From Veillonella ratti (GTDB lineage: Bacteria; Bacillota; Negativicutes; Veillonellales; Veillonellaceae): 42,250 bases of DNA. Below, piece by piece: positions 17,009 to 25,329 of the stretch. How positions within the stretch are numbered: the stretch's first letter is position 1; every line of letters starts with the position of its first letter. The position numbers were made by a program, and so were the translations under genes. Under the pieces are notes generated by a model that ran no database searches, had not been told where the DNA came from, and worked only from the letters and a program-made list of their open reading frames with translations. The stretch covers positions 1 to 42,250 of the forward strand of contig NZ_RQUX01000021.1 of the NCBI RefSeq assembly GCF_003992115.1, written 5' to 3'.

Positions 17009-17199
17009 CGGTGGGAAGTTTGATTACCGTGTAAACTGAAGATTTAGTAGAATATTCGAGAATATTCGGTGGGAAGTACGGTTTGCAGGCGAGCCGAAAA
17101 TTTTGTGAAAAAATTAGATTTAAACTATAGACACAGTAGGTAAAGTTTGTTATAATAAATTGTCAGGTGGTCGCCTGGCTTTTTTAAGTTGCCCAAAAC
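17009..17199 (+). other. Intergenic region before rpmG with repeats and a second terminator-like hairpin
   Basis: The sequence TTCGGTGGGAAGT occurs twice (about 17007 and 17067), and AGAATATTCG is tandemly repeated near 17050-17070. A consensus extended -10 TGTTATAAT is at 17148-17156. Directly at its predicted start, GTCAGG (17162-17167) pairs with CCTGGC (17174-17179), followed by six T (17180-17185), a short terminator. No gene is visible. Confidence 0.5.
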
Positions 17200-17228
17200 T
17201 TGACATGCTTGCCCTGCTGTGGTAGGCT
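17200..17228 (+). promoter_or_regulatory. Promoter of the rpmG-secE-nusG operon
   Basis: TTGACA at 17200-17205 and TAGGCT at 17223-17228 with a 17-base spacer, 52 bases before the rpmG ATG. Confidence 0.5.
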
Positions 17229-17280
17229 ATATAAGCATATTTGTTTAAGGCAAGTTTATTTTGAAGTGAGGTGTATCCGG

Positions 17281-17430
17281 ATGCGTAATGCAGTGACTAT
17301 GGCATGTACTGAATGCAAACAACGTAACTATCAGACGAACAAGAATAAGAAAAACAATCCTGATCGTATTGAAATGATGAAATACTGCAAATTCTGCGGT
17401 AAACATACGTTACATCGCGAAACGAAATAA
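17281..17430 (+). CDS. rpmG: 50S ribosomal protein L33
   Basis: A 49-residue L33 of the zinc-binding type, with C-T-E-C and C-K-F-C pairs. The ATG at 17281 is chosen because upstream in-frame sequence overlaps the promoter and is not conserved; GAGGTG precedes it. Its position directly before secE and nusG is the standard Firmicute order. Confidence 0.96.
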   Translation: MRNAVTMACTECKQRNYQTNKNKKNNPDRIEMMKYCKFCGKHTLHRETK

Positions 17431-17470
17431 TTCGTTTCATCCAATTAACCCGATGATTTAAGGATGTGAA

Positions 17471-17701
17471 ATGATGGCAGGATCCAATTCTACAGCACCG
17501 CAGCAGCGTCGTGGCGGCGTAGGTCGTATGGCGCGCGAAATGAAAGCGGAACTCAAAAAAGTAGTCTGGCCGACAAGAAAAGAGCTCATCAATTACACGA
17601 TTGTAGTATTCGTTACCGTAGTATTTATCTCCGCCTTAATCGGCGTTGTAGATGCTATCTTTAGCGAATTATTCCAGTTGTTGATGCGTGTTGTCGGATA
17701 G
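17471..17701 (+). CDS. secE: Preprotein translocase subunit SecE
   Basis: A 76-residue single-span SecE. The conserved amphipathic helix E-L-K-K-V-V-W-P-T-R-K-E precedes one membrane segment (about residues 44-70). It clamps SecY in the inner membrane translocon. A second ATG three bases downstream could also be the start. It lies between rpmG and nusG; the AGGAGG overlapping its stop serves nusG. Confidence 0.97.
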   Translation: MMAGSNSTAPQQRRGGVGRMAREMKAELKKVVWPTRKELINYTIVVFVTVVFISALIGVVDAIFSELFQLLMRVVG

Positions 17702-17712
17702 GAGGCCTTTCC

Positions 17713-18249
17713 GTGGAAGCAGAAAAGAAATGGTATGTTATACATACTTACTCAGGCTACGAAAATAAAGTAAAAACTAATCTTGAACGTAAGGTTCAAT
17801 CCATGGGCATGGAAGATACGATTGGTCGTATTTTAGTGCCTGTTGAGGATGAAATTGACGAGAAAGATGGCGTTAAAAAAGTTGTAAAACGCAAAATCTT
17901 CCCCGGCTACGTAATCGTAGAAATGGAAGTAAATGATCGTTCCTGGTATGTAGTACGTAACACACCGGGTGTAACAGGCTTCGTAGGCTCTGCTACCAAA
18001 CCGGTACCGTTATCTGATTCCGAGGTTGAATATATCCTCAAATCACAGGGGCTGGATCAAGCACCAAAGCAAACGATTGATGTCGTAGTAGGCGAAACAG
18101 TGCGCATTACTTCCGGTGCCTTTGAAGATAGATTAGGTACTATTACTGAAATCAATCACGAAAAACAGACATTGAAACTTGATGTGGAAATGTTCAATCG
18201 TGAAACGTCGGTAGAGGTAGATTTTTCTCAAGTTGAGAAAGATCTTTAA
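17713..18249 (+). CDS. nusG: Transcription termination/antitermination factor NusG
   Basis: A 178-residue NusG starting at GTG with AGGAGG 7 bases upstream. The NGN domain (about residues 1-110) has W-Y-V-I-H-T-Y-S-G-Y-E and F-P-G-Y-V; the KOW domain (about 125-178) has V-R-I-T-S-G-A-F. It binds RNA polymerase and couples transcription with Rho or ribosomes. Confidence 0.98.
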   Translation: MEAEKKWYVIHTYSGYENKVKTNLERKVQSMGMEDTIGRILVPVEDEIDEKDGVKKVVKRKIFPGYVIVEMEVNDRSWYVVRNTPGVTGFVGSATKPVPLSDSEVEYILKSQGLDQAPKQTIDVVVGETVRITSGAFEDRLGTITEINHEKQTLKLDVEMFNRETSVEVDFSQVEKDL

Positions 18250-18278
18250 TATATACAATATAACTCTAAACTTTTTAG

Positions 18279-18325
18279 GCGGCTTGGTGGTCGCCAGTGG
18301 GAGGAAATTTTTCCGTTACCACCAC
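18279..18325 (+). promoter_or_regulatory. rplK leader with probable L1-binding hairpin
   Basis: GTGGGAGG (18297-18304) and CCGTTACCACCAC (18313-18325) form a stem with internal loop; the outer GTGG pairs with CCAC. This copies the 23S rRNA L1 site, which reads GGTGGGAGG on one strand and ends TACCACC on the other. A second short pairing GGCG/CGCC lies at about 18279-18295. Known autoregulation by L1 on the L11 operon supports the role; the fit here is my inference. Confidence 0.6.
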
Positions 18326-18353
18326 ATTTTGAGCACAAGGAGGTGTAATCACC

Positions 18354-18779
18354 ATGGCTAAAAAAGTTACAAAAATTGTAAAACTTCAGTGTGAAGCAGG
18401 AAAGGCTAGTCCAGCGCCACCTATCGGCCCGGCTCTTGGTCAGGCAGGTGTTAACATTATGGCGTTCGTTAAAGAATTTAATGAACGTACAGCACAGCAG
18501 GCTGGCTTAACTATTCCGGTTGTTATTACTGTATTTGAAGATAGAAGCTTCACTTTCGTTACAAAAACTCCACCGGCAGCTGTACTTTTATTAAAAGCAG
18601 CTGGTATCCCTAAAGGATCCGGTGTCCCTAACCGTGACAAAGTAGCAAAAGTTAGTCGCGATAAAGTTCGTGAAATCGCTGAACTCAAAATGCCTGACTT
18701 GAATGCAAATACTGTAGAACAAGGCATGCGTATGGTAGAAGGTACTGCACGCAGCATGGGCATTGTAATCGTTGATTAA
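18354..18779 (+). CDS. rplK: 50S ribosomal protein L11
   Basis: A 141-residue L11 of usual length with [16 protein letters not shown] near the N terminus and the C-terminal rRNA-binding domain ending G-T-A-R-S-M-G. It forms the GTPase-associated centre with L10/L12. AAGGAGG lies just upstream. It follows nusG by 104 bases holding a structured leader. Confidence 0.98.
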   Translation: MAKKVTKIVKLQCEAGKASPAPPIGPALGQAGVNIMAFVKEFNERTAQQAGLTIPVVITVFEDRSFTFVTKTPPAAVLLLKAAGIPKGSGVPNRDKVAKVSRDKVREIAELKMPDLNANTVEQGMRMVEGTARSMGIVIVD

Positions 18780-18793
18780 TTAGCGTACGACGT

Positions 18794-18841
18794 GTGCCAA
18801 TGAGGGCACATATCGGTGGGAGGGAATTCCCGTTAAACCAC
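18794..18841 (+). promoter_or_regulatory. rplA leader with second L1-site-like hairpin
   Basis: GTGGGAGG (18816-18823) and CCGTTAAACCAC (18830-18841) form the same structure as the element before rplK, capped by the palindrome GGGAATTCCC. A separate small hairpin GTGCC/GGCAC lies just upstream. Two copies, one before each gene of the operon, suggest L1 controls both cistrons. Confidence 0.6.
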
Positions 18842-18858
18842 ATAAGGAGGATTTTAGA

Positions 18859-19569
18859 ATGGCAAAAGTAGGTAAGAAATACGCTGAAGCAGCTAAACTT
18901 ATCGAAGCCGGCAAATTCTACGAACCAGTAGAAGCTGTTGAGCTCGTTAAGAAAACTGCGACTGCTAAATTCGACGAAACTGTTGAAATCTCTTTCAACT
19001 TGAATGTCGATCCTAAATACGCTGATCAACAAGTTCGTGGTGCAGTAGTTTTACCTCATGGTACTGGTAAAACTAAACGCGTCCTCGTATTTGCGAAAGG
19101 CGAAAAAATTAAAGAAGCGGAAGATGCTGGTGCAGATTTCGTAGGTTCTGAAGAATTAGTAGCAAAAATCCAGGGTGGCTGGAGCGACTTTGACGTTGCT
19201 GTAGCAACTCCTGACATGATGGGCCAAGTTGGTCGTTTAGGTAAAATTTTGGGTCCTAAAGGCTTAATGCCAAACCCTAAAGTTGGTACTGTAACGATGG
19301 ACGTAGCTCGTGCTGTTAACGAAATTAAAGCCGGTAAGATCGAGTATCGTACTGATAAAGCAGGTATTATCTCCTGTGCAATCGGTAAAGCTTCTTTCGA
19401 TGATGCAAAATTGCTTGACAATTACCGCACTATCGTTGATACTATTATTAAGGCTAAACCGGCAGCAGCTAAAGGTCAGTACATTAAATCTGTAACCTTG
19501 AGCTCTACTATGGGCCCTGGTGTTCCACTTAACGTATTCAAATTGACTACTGTTACGAAGGAACAATAA
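18859..19569 (+). CDS. rplA: 50S ribosomal protein L1
   Basis: A 236-residue L1 of usual length, with F-N-L-N-V-D near the N terminus, the domain II segment [17 protein letters not shown], and the late T-L-S-S-T-M-G-P-G. It binds the L1 stalk of 23S rRNA and probably the leader hairpins upstream. AAGGAGG precedes the ATG. Confidence 0.98.
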   Translation: MAKVGKKYAEAAKLIEAGKFYEPVEAVELVKKTATAKFDETVEISFNLNVDPKYADQQVRGAVVLPHGTGKTKRVLVFAKGEKIKEAEDAGADFVGSEELVAKIQGGWSDFDVAVATPDMMGQVGRLGKILGPKGLMPNPKVGTVTMDVARAVNEIKAGKIEYRTDKAGIISCAIGKASFDDAKLLDNYRTIVDTIIKAKPAAAKGQYIKSVTLSSTMGPGVPLNVFKLTTVTKEQ

Positions 19570-19581
19570 TTAGATATGTTC

Positions 19582-19708
19582 TCTTAGCTGTAGACCGCAG
19601 GTATGTATAATGGATGTAAATCCGCCCGCTGAGGCTGACACCGATTTCTTATTTTAGAACGGTTCCGACCTCATCGCGTTGGCGGTGAGGTCGTTTTTTA
19701 CGCTAAGA
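19582..19708 (+). ncRNA. Ribosomal protein L10 leader with terminator-like hairpin
   Basis: The closing stem pairs TCTTAGC (19582-19588) with GCTAAGA (19702-19708). Inside are the conserved segments TGTAGACCGCAGGT and CCGCCCGCTGAGG expected of the Firmicute L10 leader that binds the L10(L12) complex. A hairpin GACCTCA (19667-19673)/TGAGGTC (19686-19692) followed by six T could end transcription early. It lies directly before rplJ. Confidence 0.8.
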
Positions 19709-19750
19709 TAGTACATAGAGCATCACCAAAATCTATAAGGAGGTATTCTA

Positions 19751-20254
19751 ATGGCTGTCACTACACAGAAACAGGCAATCGTTGCACAGATGAAAGAAAA
19801 TCTTTCTGAAGCAAAGGGGGCCGTACTTGTTGGTTACCATGGCTTGACAGTAGCTCAGGTAACTGATTTACGCCGTAAATTCTTGGCTGAAGATGTAGAG
19901 TACAAAGTAATCAAAAATACATTGACTCGCATTGCAGTTAATGAATTAGGTATTGAAGGTTTCGCGGAGCATTTGGAAGGTCCAACTGCGTTGGCTATTT
20001 CCAAAACTGATGCAGTAGCTCCGGCACGTATCATTGAAAACTTCATTAAAGACACTAAAACTGAAGCAATTGACGTTAAAGTAGGTCTTGTTGAAGGTAA
20101 ATTAATCAATGCTGACGAAGTTAAAGCGCTTGCTAAATTGCCTAACCGTGAAGGTATGCTTTCCATGCTCCTTTCCGTACTTCAGGCTCCAATCCGCAAC
20201 GTGGCTTACGCTGTAAAAGCGGTTTCCGAAGCAAAAGACGAAACTGTAGCATAA
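19751..20254 (+). CDS. rplJ: 50S ribosomal protein L10
   Basis: A 167-residue L10 with K-G-A-V-L-V-G-Y-H-G-L-T-V near the N terminus and Y-K-V-I-K-N-T-L-T-R; its C-terminal helix carries L7/L12 dimers in the ribosomal stalk. It is preceded by the L10 leader and ATAAGGAGG. rplL follows after 52 bases. Confidence 0.98.
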   Translation: MAVTTQKQAIVAQMKENLSEAKGAVLVGYHGLTVAQVTDLRRKFLAEDVEYKVIKNTLTRIAVNELGIEGFAEHLEGPTALAISKTDAVAPARIIENFIKDTKTEAIDVKVGLVEGKLINADEVKALAKLPNREGMLSMLLSVLQAPIRNVAYAVKAVSEAKDETVA

Positions 20255-20306
20255 TCGGTAATTTAAACATATTACTACCAAATATAATTAGTGGAGGAAC
20301 TAAATC

Positions 20307-20678
20307 ATGGCACTTAACATTGAAAACATCGTTGCTGAATTAGAACAAGCAACCATCCTTGAATTAAATGATCTTGTAAAAGCTATCGAAGACAAATTCG
20401 GCGTAACTGCAGCTGCTCCTGTAGCTGTTGCTGCTGCTGGCGGTGCTGCTGGCGCAGGCGAAGAAAAATCTGAATTCGACGTAATCTTGAAAGACGCTGG
20501 CGCTGGTAAAATCAACGTAATCAAAGTTGTTCGCGAAGTAACCGGTCTTGGCTTGAAAGAAGCTAAAGCTGTTGTTGACGGCGCACCTGCTCCTGTAAAA
20601 GAAGGCATTGCTAAAGCTGACGCTGAAGCTCTTAAAGCTAAATTGGAAGAAGCTGGCGCAACTGTTGAACTTAAATAA
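20307..20678 (+). CDS. rplL: 50S ribosomal protein L7/L12
   Basis: A 123-residue L7/L12: N-terminal dimerisation domain, Ala/Gly-rich hinge (about residues 33-52), and C-terminal factor-binding domain with [10 protein letters not shown] and G-L-G-L-K-E-A-K. Last gene of the first ribosomal block, ended by a strong terminator; rpoB does not follow as it does in most Firmicutes. Confidence 0.98.
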   Translation: MALNIENIVAELEQATILELNDLVKAIEDKFGVTAAAPVAVAAAGGAAGAGEEKSEFDVILKDAGAGKINVIKVVREVTGLGLKEAKAVVDGAPAPVKEGIAKADAEALKAKLEEAGATVELK

Positions 20679-20709
20679 TTTAAGTTTAGCATCATAGCTT
20701 AACAAATCA

Positions 20710-20744
20710 AGCACCCTGTGGCTTAGGCCATGGGGTGCTTTTTT
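20710..20744 (+). terminator. Intrinsic terminator of rplJL
   Basis: Stem agcaccc (20710-20716) with gggtgct (20733-20739) and an inner GGC/GCC pairing, followed by a run of T. Confidence 0.88.
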
Positions 20745-20792
20745 ATGTTAAAAATTTGTTTAAGATTATCTACAAAAGACAGATGTATACAG

Positions 20793-20873
20793 ATATACCC
20801 CCTTGTTGAGTCTTTCCTACAATCATGGTATGATTACATGGTGAAAAACATAATATACTGGTATGGGGTATAT
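20793..20873 (+). promoter_or_regulatory. Multicopper oxidase promoter flanked by a 9-bp inverted repeat
   Basis: TTGAGT (20806-20811) and TATGAT (20829-20834) are 17 bases apart, with TG one base before the -10 (extended -10). The exact inverted repeat ATATACCCC (20793-20801) and GGGGTATAT (20865-20873) brackets the promoter. Such C-rich/G-rich half sites recall copper-responsive CsoR operators, though these are widely spaced. A near match to the CopY box (GACAGATGTA) is at about 20780. The remaining leader to 20986 shows nothing I can name. Confidence 0.45.
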
Positions 20874-20986
20874 ACTATTTCAAAATCATGTATATATTAG
20901 TATCGGTATAGACCTACATATATCCTGTTTTTCAGGTGAAATATTAAGATAGTTGTAGTAAAAATGTAAGTATTGGAGACGGTGAA

Positions 20987-22732
20987 ATGAAGAAGTATTC
21001 AAATTATGTGAAAGCCCTCTTGGTAGCGATTGTGGTTACCGGCGGCGCAACAATAGTATCGGCCCATGACACGGTGACGAATGATTGCTGTTATGACAGC
21101 ACCACAAGCACATCAAGTCAAAACATGACGGCTAACATGAGTTCTATGATGGGCGGCATGGTGAATGGCATGATGAATAATCAAAATAACTCATCAGATA
21201 ATAGTTCGATGCACTCCATGATGAATGGCCAAAACTCCATGGACAGCAACTCCATGCACTCCATGATGTCCGGTATGGGCATCATGAACGGTGGCATGAT
21301 GGGCATGACCGGCACAAACATGATGAATGGTATGAGTGGTATGATGGGCCATATGCACGGCGTTGATGATGTGCCTGCTTTGAAGCAAGTACAGCAGGCT
21401 GAAAAACCATTGGCTATACCCCCTATGCAAAAAGGGACGGTTGATGCAAACGGGGTGCGTCATTTAGAAGTGGTAGCTCAAGAAGGCAAAACAGCCATTA
21501 AAGATGGTGCTCTCACAAATACCTATGGCTATAACGGTAGCGTACTCGGTTCTACTTTATATATGAAGCAAGGTGAAAAAGTAGCGATTAAATTAAAAAA
21601 TGAATTGCCTGAAAAAACAACGTATCATTGGCATGGCATGGTAGTTCGTTCCGATGTTGACGGCGGTCCTCATTATCCGATTGCCGCTAATGGTGGCACC
21701 GGCGAAGTTGAGTTTACTGTTGATCAGTCAGCCAATACAGCTTGGTATCATCCGCATGCCATGGGCTTAACGGCCAGCCAGGTGTATAAAGGCTTAGCCG
21801 GTTTCATTTACGTAGATGACAGCAAAGAAGGGGCTTTGAACTTACCGCACACTTATGGTGTTGACGATATCCCGGTAGCTATTCAGGACCGTAACTTCAC
21901 GGCCGATAATCAATGGGATTATGAGAAAGATTATAACGCCGACGGCGTATATGGTGATACCCTCGTAGTAAATGGCACGATTAATCCATACTTTGATGTA
22001 AAAACCAATATGGTACGTCTTCGTTTGTTGAATGGTTCCAATGCTCGTACCTATACTTTGCAGTTATCCGACATGAGTCCTATGATGCAAGTAGCCGGTG
22101 ACGGTGGCATCTTGCCTTGGCCGGTACCTAAACAATCCATTACGATTGCACCGGGGGAACGTGTTGAAGTGTTGGTTGATTTTTCAAAATATAAAGAGGC
22201 CTTGCCAAGCTTGGTAACTACAAACGGTACTAACGGTACAGCCAACGTATTGAACTTTAAACGTGGTGCCGATACCTTAGCGACAGAAGCTAAAGTAAAC
22301 ACGGACATGGCTGCTTGGAACTATAACAATATGAATGCGTCCGATGACTTGACGAAACCGGCCGATAAATCTATCGTTATGTCCGGTATGGCTCAAAACG
22401 TAATGATTAATGGTAAAAAATTCGACATGGGTCGTATTGATTTCACCAGCAAGTTGGGTTCCACTGAAATCTGGGACGTATCTAATTCAGATCCGGGTAT
22501 GATGGGCATGATGCATCCGTTCCACGTTCACGGTGTTCAGTTCGAAGTCTTGTCCCGTAACGGTCAACCGGTAGATGCTGCTGAAAAAGGTCTTAAAGAT
22601 ACCATTCAGGTAGATCCGGGCGAACACGTACGTATCAGACTTCACTTCACTAAGCCAGGCGTATTCATGGTTCACTGCCATATTTTGGAACATGAAGAAA
22701 ACGGCATGATGTTGCAGTTGGAAGTTAAATAA
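20987..22732 (+). CDS. Multicopper oxidase with Met-rich N-terminal region
   Basis: Exported copper-dependent oxidase, 581 residues, probably oxidising Cu(I) and protecting the periplasm (CueO-like role, inferred). A Sec signal peptide ends near A26. Residues 47-124 are extremely Met-rich (about 25 Met in 80 residues, with M-H-S-M-M-N and M-H-S-M-M-S repeats), a probable Cu(I)-binding region. The cupredoxin copper ligands are all present: H214-W-H216, H255-P-H257, H510-P-F-H-V-H515 and H563-C-H-I-L-E-H569 with M574 as expected axial ligand of the type 1 copper. It stands alone with its own promoter; a FKBP isomerase gene follows after 60 bases. Confidence 0.93.
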   Translation: MKKYSNYVKALLVAIVVTGGATIVSAHDTVTNDCCYDSTTSTSSQNMTANMSSMMGGMVNGMMNNQNNSSDNSSMHSMMNGQNSMDSNSMHSMMSGMGIMNGGMMGMTGTNMMNGMSGMMGHMHGVDDVPALKQVQQAEKPLAIPPMQKGTVDANGVRHLEVVAQEGKTAIKDGALTNTYGYNGSVLGSTLYMKQGEKVAIKLKNELPEKTTYHWHGMVVRSDVDGGPHYPIAANGGTGEVEFTVDQSANTAWYHPHAMGLTASQVYKGLAGFIYVDDSKEGALNLPHTYGVDDIPVAIQDRNFTADNQWDYEKDYNADGVYGDTLVVNGTINPYFDVKTNMVRLRLLNGSNARTYTLQLSDMSPMMQVAGDGGILPWPVPKQSITIAPGERVEVLVDFSKYKEALPSLVTTNGTNGTANVLNFKRGADTLATEAKVNTDMAAWNYNNMNASDDLTKPADKSIVMSGMAQNVMINGKKFDMGRIDFTSKLGSTEIWDVSNSDPGMMGMMHPFHVHGVQFEVLSRNGQPVDAAEKGLKDTIQVDPGEHVRIRLHFTKPGVFMVHCHILEHEENGMMLQLEVK

Positions 22733-22792
22733 TGTACAATTAAATGGATTCAAACATTTTTCAGAAATTCTCTAAACAGAATGGAGTACATT

Positions 22793-23221
22793 ATGAGCAA
22801 CGAAAACAAAAAAGTACAAGTACATTACACCGGCACTTTTAACGACGGTACGAAGTTTGATTCTTCTTACGATCGTGGCGAACCGTTAGAATTCATTTGC
22901 GGCGCCGGTATGATGATTAAAGGTTTTGACGAAGCGGTTAAAGACATGGCTGTGGGCGAAGTAAAAGACATTCATTTGATGCCCGCCGATGCTTATGGTG
23001 AAGCAAATCCTGCTTATATTTTAACAATTGAAATTGCTGAATTACCGGGTTCCGAAAAACTCGAAGTAGGCAACCGTGTTCAGTTAACCAATACGGCAGG
23101 TCAACCGGTACCGGCTAAAGTAATTGATAAAACTGAAAAAATGATTACTTTCGACGCTAACCATGAAATGGCCGGCAAAGAACTTAACTTCAAAATCGAA
23201 TTGGTGTCTGTAGAAGATTAG
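22793..23221 (+). CDS. FKBP-type peptidyl-prolyl isomerase, SlyD-like
   Basis: A 142-residue cis-trans prolyl isomerase and chaperone. The FKBP fold shows V-H-Y-T-G-T-F and G-T-K-F-D-S-S at the N terminus; the insert-in-flap domain lies at about residues 65-120, and the D-A-N-H-E-M-A-G-K-E-L segment is the SlyD/SlpA hallmark. The metal-binding His/Cys-rich tail of SlyD is absent. I prefer the ATG at 22793 to one at 22781: GGAG lies 6 bases before it and the family N terminus begins there. No signal peptide, so cytoplasmic. Confidence 0.92.
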   Translation: MSNENKKVQVHYTGTFNDGTKFDSSYDRGEPLEFICGAGMMIKGFDEAVKDMAVGEVKDIHLMPADAYGEANPAYILTIEIAELPGSEKLEVGNRVQLTNTAGQPVPAKVIDKTEKMITFDANHEMAGKELNFKIELVSVED

Positions 23222-23265
23222 TGTATTGGCCATCTGATATATGGTCATCGAAACACAACATAAAT

Positions 23266-23312
23266 GAGCTGTAGCGAAAACAGAGTATTTGTATTTCGCT
23301 ATGGCTCTTTTT
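23266..23312 (+). terminator. Terminator after the FKBP gene
   Basis: Stem gagc..tagcgaaa (23266-23279) pairs with tttcgcta..gctc (23294-23307) with a 2-base mismatch, followed by five T. Confidence 0.75.
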
Positions 23313-23530
23313 GCTTGTACGGAAGAGGCTGACGAGCCTTTATATTCTATAGTCTTAGCCAAATGTATATTACCGTACTAAAAAACGTCAAAAACTCGTC
23401 AGTACTATGCATCAAACTCATTGTTGTTATACCTTGATAGTTTGCATGTTTGTTGACTGTTCTATAGAAAAAGACATGGCCTATGCTCGCTATATCCTTA
23501 TTTGATATAGCTTTATAGCCCTTTTAGCCT
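23313..23530. other. Non-coding intergenic stretch upstream of aspA
   Basis: No gene is visible. It contains a perfect 8-bp inverted repeat, GCTATATC (23489-23496) with GATATAGC (23504-23511), followed by TTTATAGCCCTTTT, which may be a weak terminator isolating the aspA promoter. Confidence 0.4.
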
Positions 23531-23558
23531 TTGTTGTACATTGTATACATGTTATAAT
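23531..23558 (+). promoter_or_regulatory. aspA promoter
   Basis: TTGTTG (23531-23536), 16-base spacer, and extended -10 TGTTATAAT (23550-23558). The perfect palindrome TGTATACA (23542-23549) lies within the spacer. Predicted start near 23565, giving a leader of about 195 bases. Confidence 0.55.
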
Positions 23559-23563
23559 GAACG

Positions 23564-23608
23564 TGTCCGGTAGATATTGGATGGAGCGAACTTAGCCCAT
23601 GCCGGACA
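23564..23608 (+). other. Structured element at the 5' end of the aspA leader
   Basis: TGTCCGG (23564-23570) pairs with CCGGACA (23602-23608), with an inner ATGG/CCAT pairing, at the predicted transcript start. I do not recognise it as a known riboswitch class. A second hairpin, CCGATT/AATCGG, lies near 23707-23724. Confidence 0.4.
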
Positions 23609-23760
23609 TTTCCTATATGCAGCTTGAATAATGATGATTTATTAGCTACATATAAGAACGAAAAACAATACATTATAAAACAGTCAATATAACATAAGAT
23701 TTCAACCGATTTGTGATAATCGGTACAATAGTAGGTAATAGAAGGAATGAGGTAAAACGT

Positions 23761-25176
23761 ATGCGTAAGGAACATGATTTTTTAGGCGAAATGGAAGTTG
23801 CCGACGAATTGTATTACGGTGTGCAAACATTGCGCGCTATGGAAAATTTCACTATTACGGGCAAACATCTTGACCGTGATTTCATTAAATCCATGGCTAT
23901 GGTTAAAAAAGCCAGCGCCTTGGCCAACATGAAAACCGGTCGTATGGATCCGACTATCGGTAATGCCATCGTTCAGGCCGCCGATGAAATTATTGCCGGT
24001 CAATGGGTAGAACAATTCCCAATCGATCCGATTCAAGGTGGTGCCGGTACGTCTTTCAACATGAACATGAACGAAGTGTTGGCGAACCGTGGCCTTGAAA
24101 TCTTAGGTCATGCCAAAGGCAGTTATGACATTATTTCCCCAAACAACCACTGCAACATGGCTCAGTCCACCAATGATACGTTCCCGACGGCCATTAAAGT
24201 GTGTGCCATTTTAAAAAGCAAGCCCTTAATTGACGCGTTGCAGCGCTTAGTTGATGAGTTGGAAAAGAAAGCGGAAGAATACAAAGAAGTATTGAAAATG
24301 GGTCGTACTCATTTACAAGACGCTGTGCCGATTACCCTTGGTCAGGAAATGGGTTCCTATGCGTCCGGTATTCGCCGCGGCATTAAACGTATCCAATCCT
24401 CCATCGAAGGAGCTCATGTAGTAAACATGGGGGCTACCGCTGTAGGTACGGGCCTGAATGCTGAACCTTCTTACATCGAAGATGTGGCGCATGAGTTGTC
24501 TGAAGTGGTTGGTGAAAAATTCGTTACCGCCGACAACTTGATTGATGCTACTAACAATACTGATATTTTTGCCGACATCTCCAGCGGCATGAAAGTAACG
24601 GCTCTCGTTTTGATTAAAATGGCGAACGATTTCCGCTTGATGGCTTCCGGCCCTCGTTGCGGTATCGGCGAATTGAAATTACCGCCTCGCCAACCGGGTT
24701 CTTCTATTATGCCGGGCAAAGTTAACCCTGTAATTGCGGAAGTATTGAACCAGGTTTGCTACCAGGTAGTGGCTAACGACTTAGCCGTAACCTTGGGCGT
24801 TGAAAACGGTCAGTTCGAATTGAACGTTATGGAACCGGTGATTGCGTATAACTTGTTTAACGCTATGTGCTACTTGAAGAACGGCGTAAATACCTTTGTT
24901 GATAAATTGTTAATCGACCTCGAAGTTGACCGCGAACGTTGTGCTTATTGGTTGAACCGCAGTGTGGGTATCGTAACAGCTTTGTTACCGCATGTTGGTT
25001 ATGAAAACGCTTCTGCTTTGGCTAAAGAAGCGTACACAACGGGCCGTGCTATTAAGGAAATCATTTTGGAAAAAGGTTTGTTGACCGAAGCCGAAATGAA
25101 TCATATCTTATCGCCGGCTGAAATGACGAAGCCGGGTATTGCCGGCGCCGACATCTTAAAAGTTAAAGGCAACTAA
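23761..25176 (+). CDS. aspA: Aspartate ammonia-lyase (aspartase)
   Basis: Converts L-aspartate reversibly to fumarate and ammonia. The 471-residue protein belongs to the aspartase/fumarase superfamily, with the catalytic-loop signature G-S314-S-I-M-P-G-K-V-N-P-V. Features separating it from class II fumarase are N-P-V followed by N-Q-V-C, L-N-V-M-E-P-V-I, and the N terminus H-D-F-L-G-E-x-E-V. I chose the ATG at 23761 with GAATGAGGT upstream over an in-frame ATG at 23713. It is monocistronic with its own promoter and leader. Aspartase would supply fumarate for anaerobic respiration. Confidence 0.93.
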   Translation: MRKEHDFLGEMEVADELYYGVQTLRAMENFTITGKHLDRDFIKSMAMVKKASALANMKTGRMDPTIGNAIVQAADEIIAGQWVEQFPIDPIQGGAGTSFNMNMNEVLANRGLEILGHAKGSYDIISPNNHCNMAQSTNDTFPTAIKVCAILKSKPLIDALQRLVDELEKKAEEYKEVLKMGRTHLQDAVPITLGQEMGSYASGIRRGIKRIQSSIEGAHVVNMGATAVGTGLNAEPSYIEDVAHELSEVVGEKFVTADNLIDATNNTDIFADISSGMKVTALVLIKMANDFRLMASGPRCGIGELKLPPRQPGSSIMPGKVNPVIAEVLNQVCYQVVANDLAVTLGVENGQFELNVMEPVIAYNLFNAMCYLKNGVNTFVDKLLIDLEVDRERCAYWLNRSVGIVTALLPHVGYENASALAKEAYTTGRAIKEIILEKGLLTEAEMNHILSPAEMTKPGIAGADILKVKGN

Positions 25177-25281
25177 TAGATATTAAATTGACAATGAGTA
25201 TTAGATATGTAAAGCCTAATTGCCCAATACCCAATGCTCAATATTTAGTATCTGATATTCAATAATGATATAGTCAATGAC

Positions 25282-25329
25282 AAAAAACCACCCTAATCTT
25301 TTCTCTGCTAAAGATTAGGGTGGTTTTTA
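25282..25329. terminator. Bidirectional terminator between aspA and the thi operon
   Basis: A 14-bp stem accaccctaatctt (25287-25300) with aagattagggtggt (25311-25324), flanked by A on the left and T on the right, so it works for both convergent transcripts. The stop codon of the minus-strand gene overlaps it. Confidence 0.88.

Noticed and set aside
17009-17080. Two GGTGGGAAG copies as further L1 sites
   Set aside because: They lack the matching CCGTTA..ACCAC arm seen before rplK and rplA.
16922-17280. A tRNA gene upstream of rpmG, as in some Firmicutes
   Set aside because: No T-loop GGTTCGA-type box or acceptor pairing is visible.
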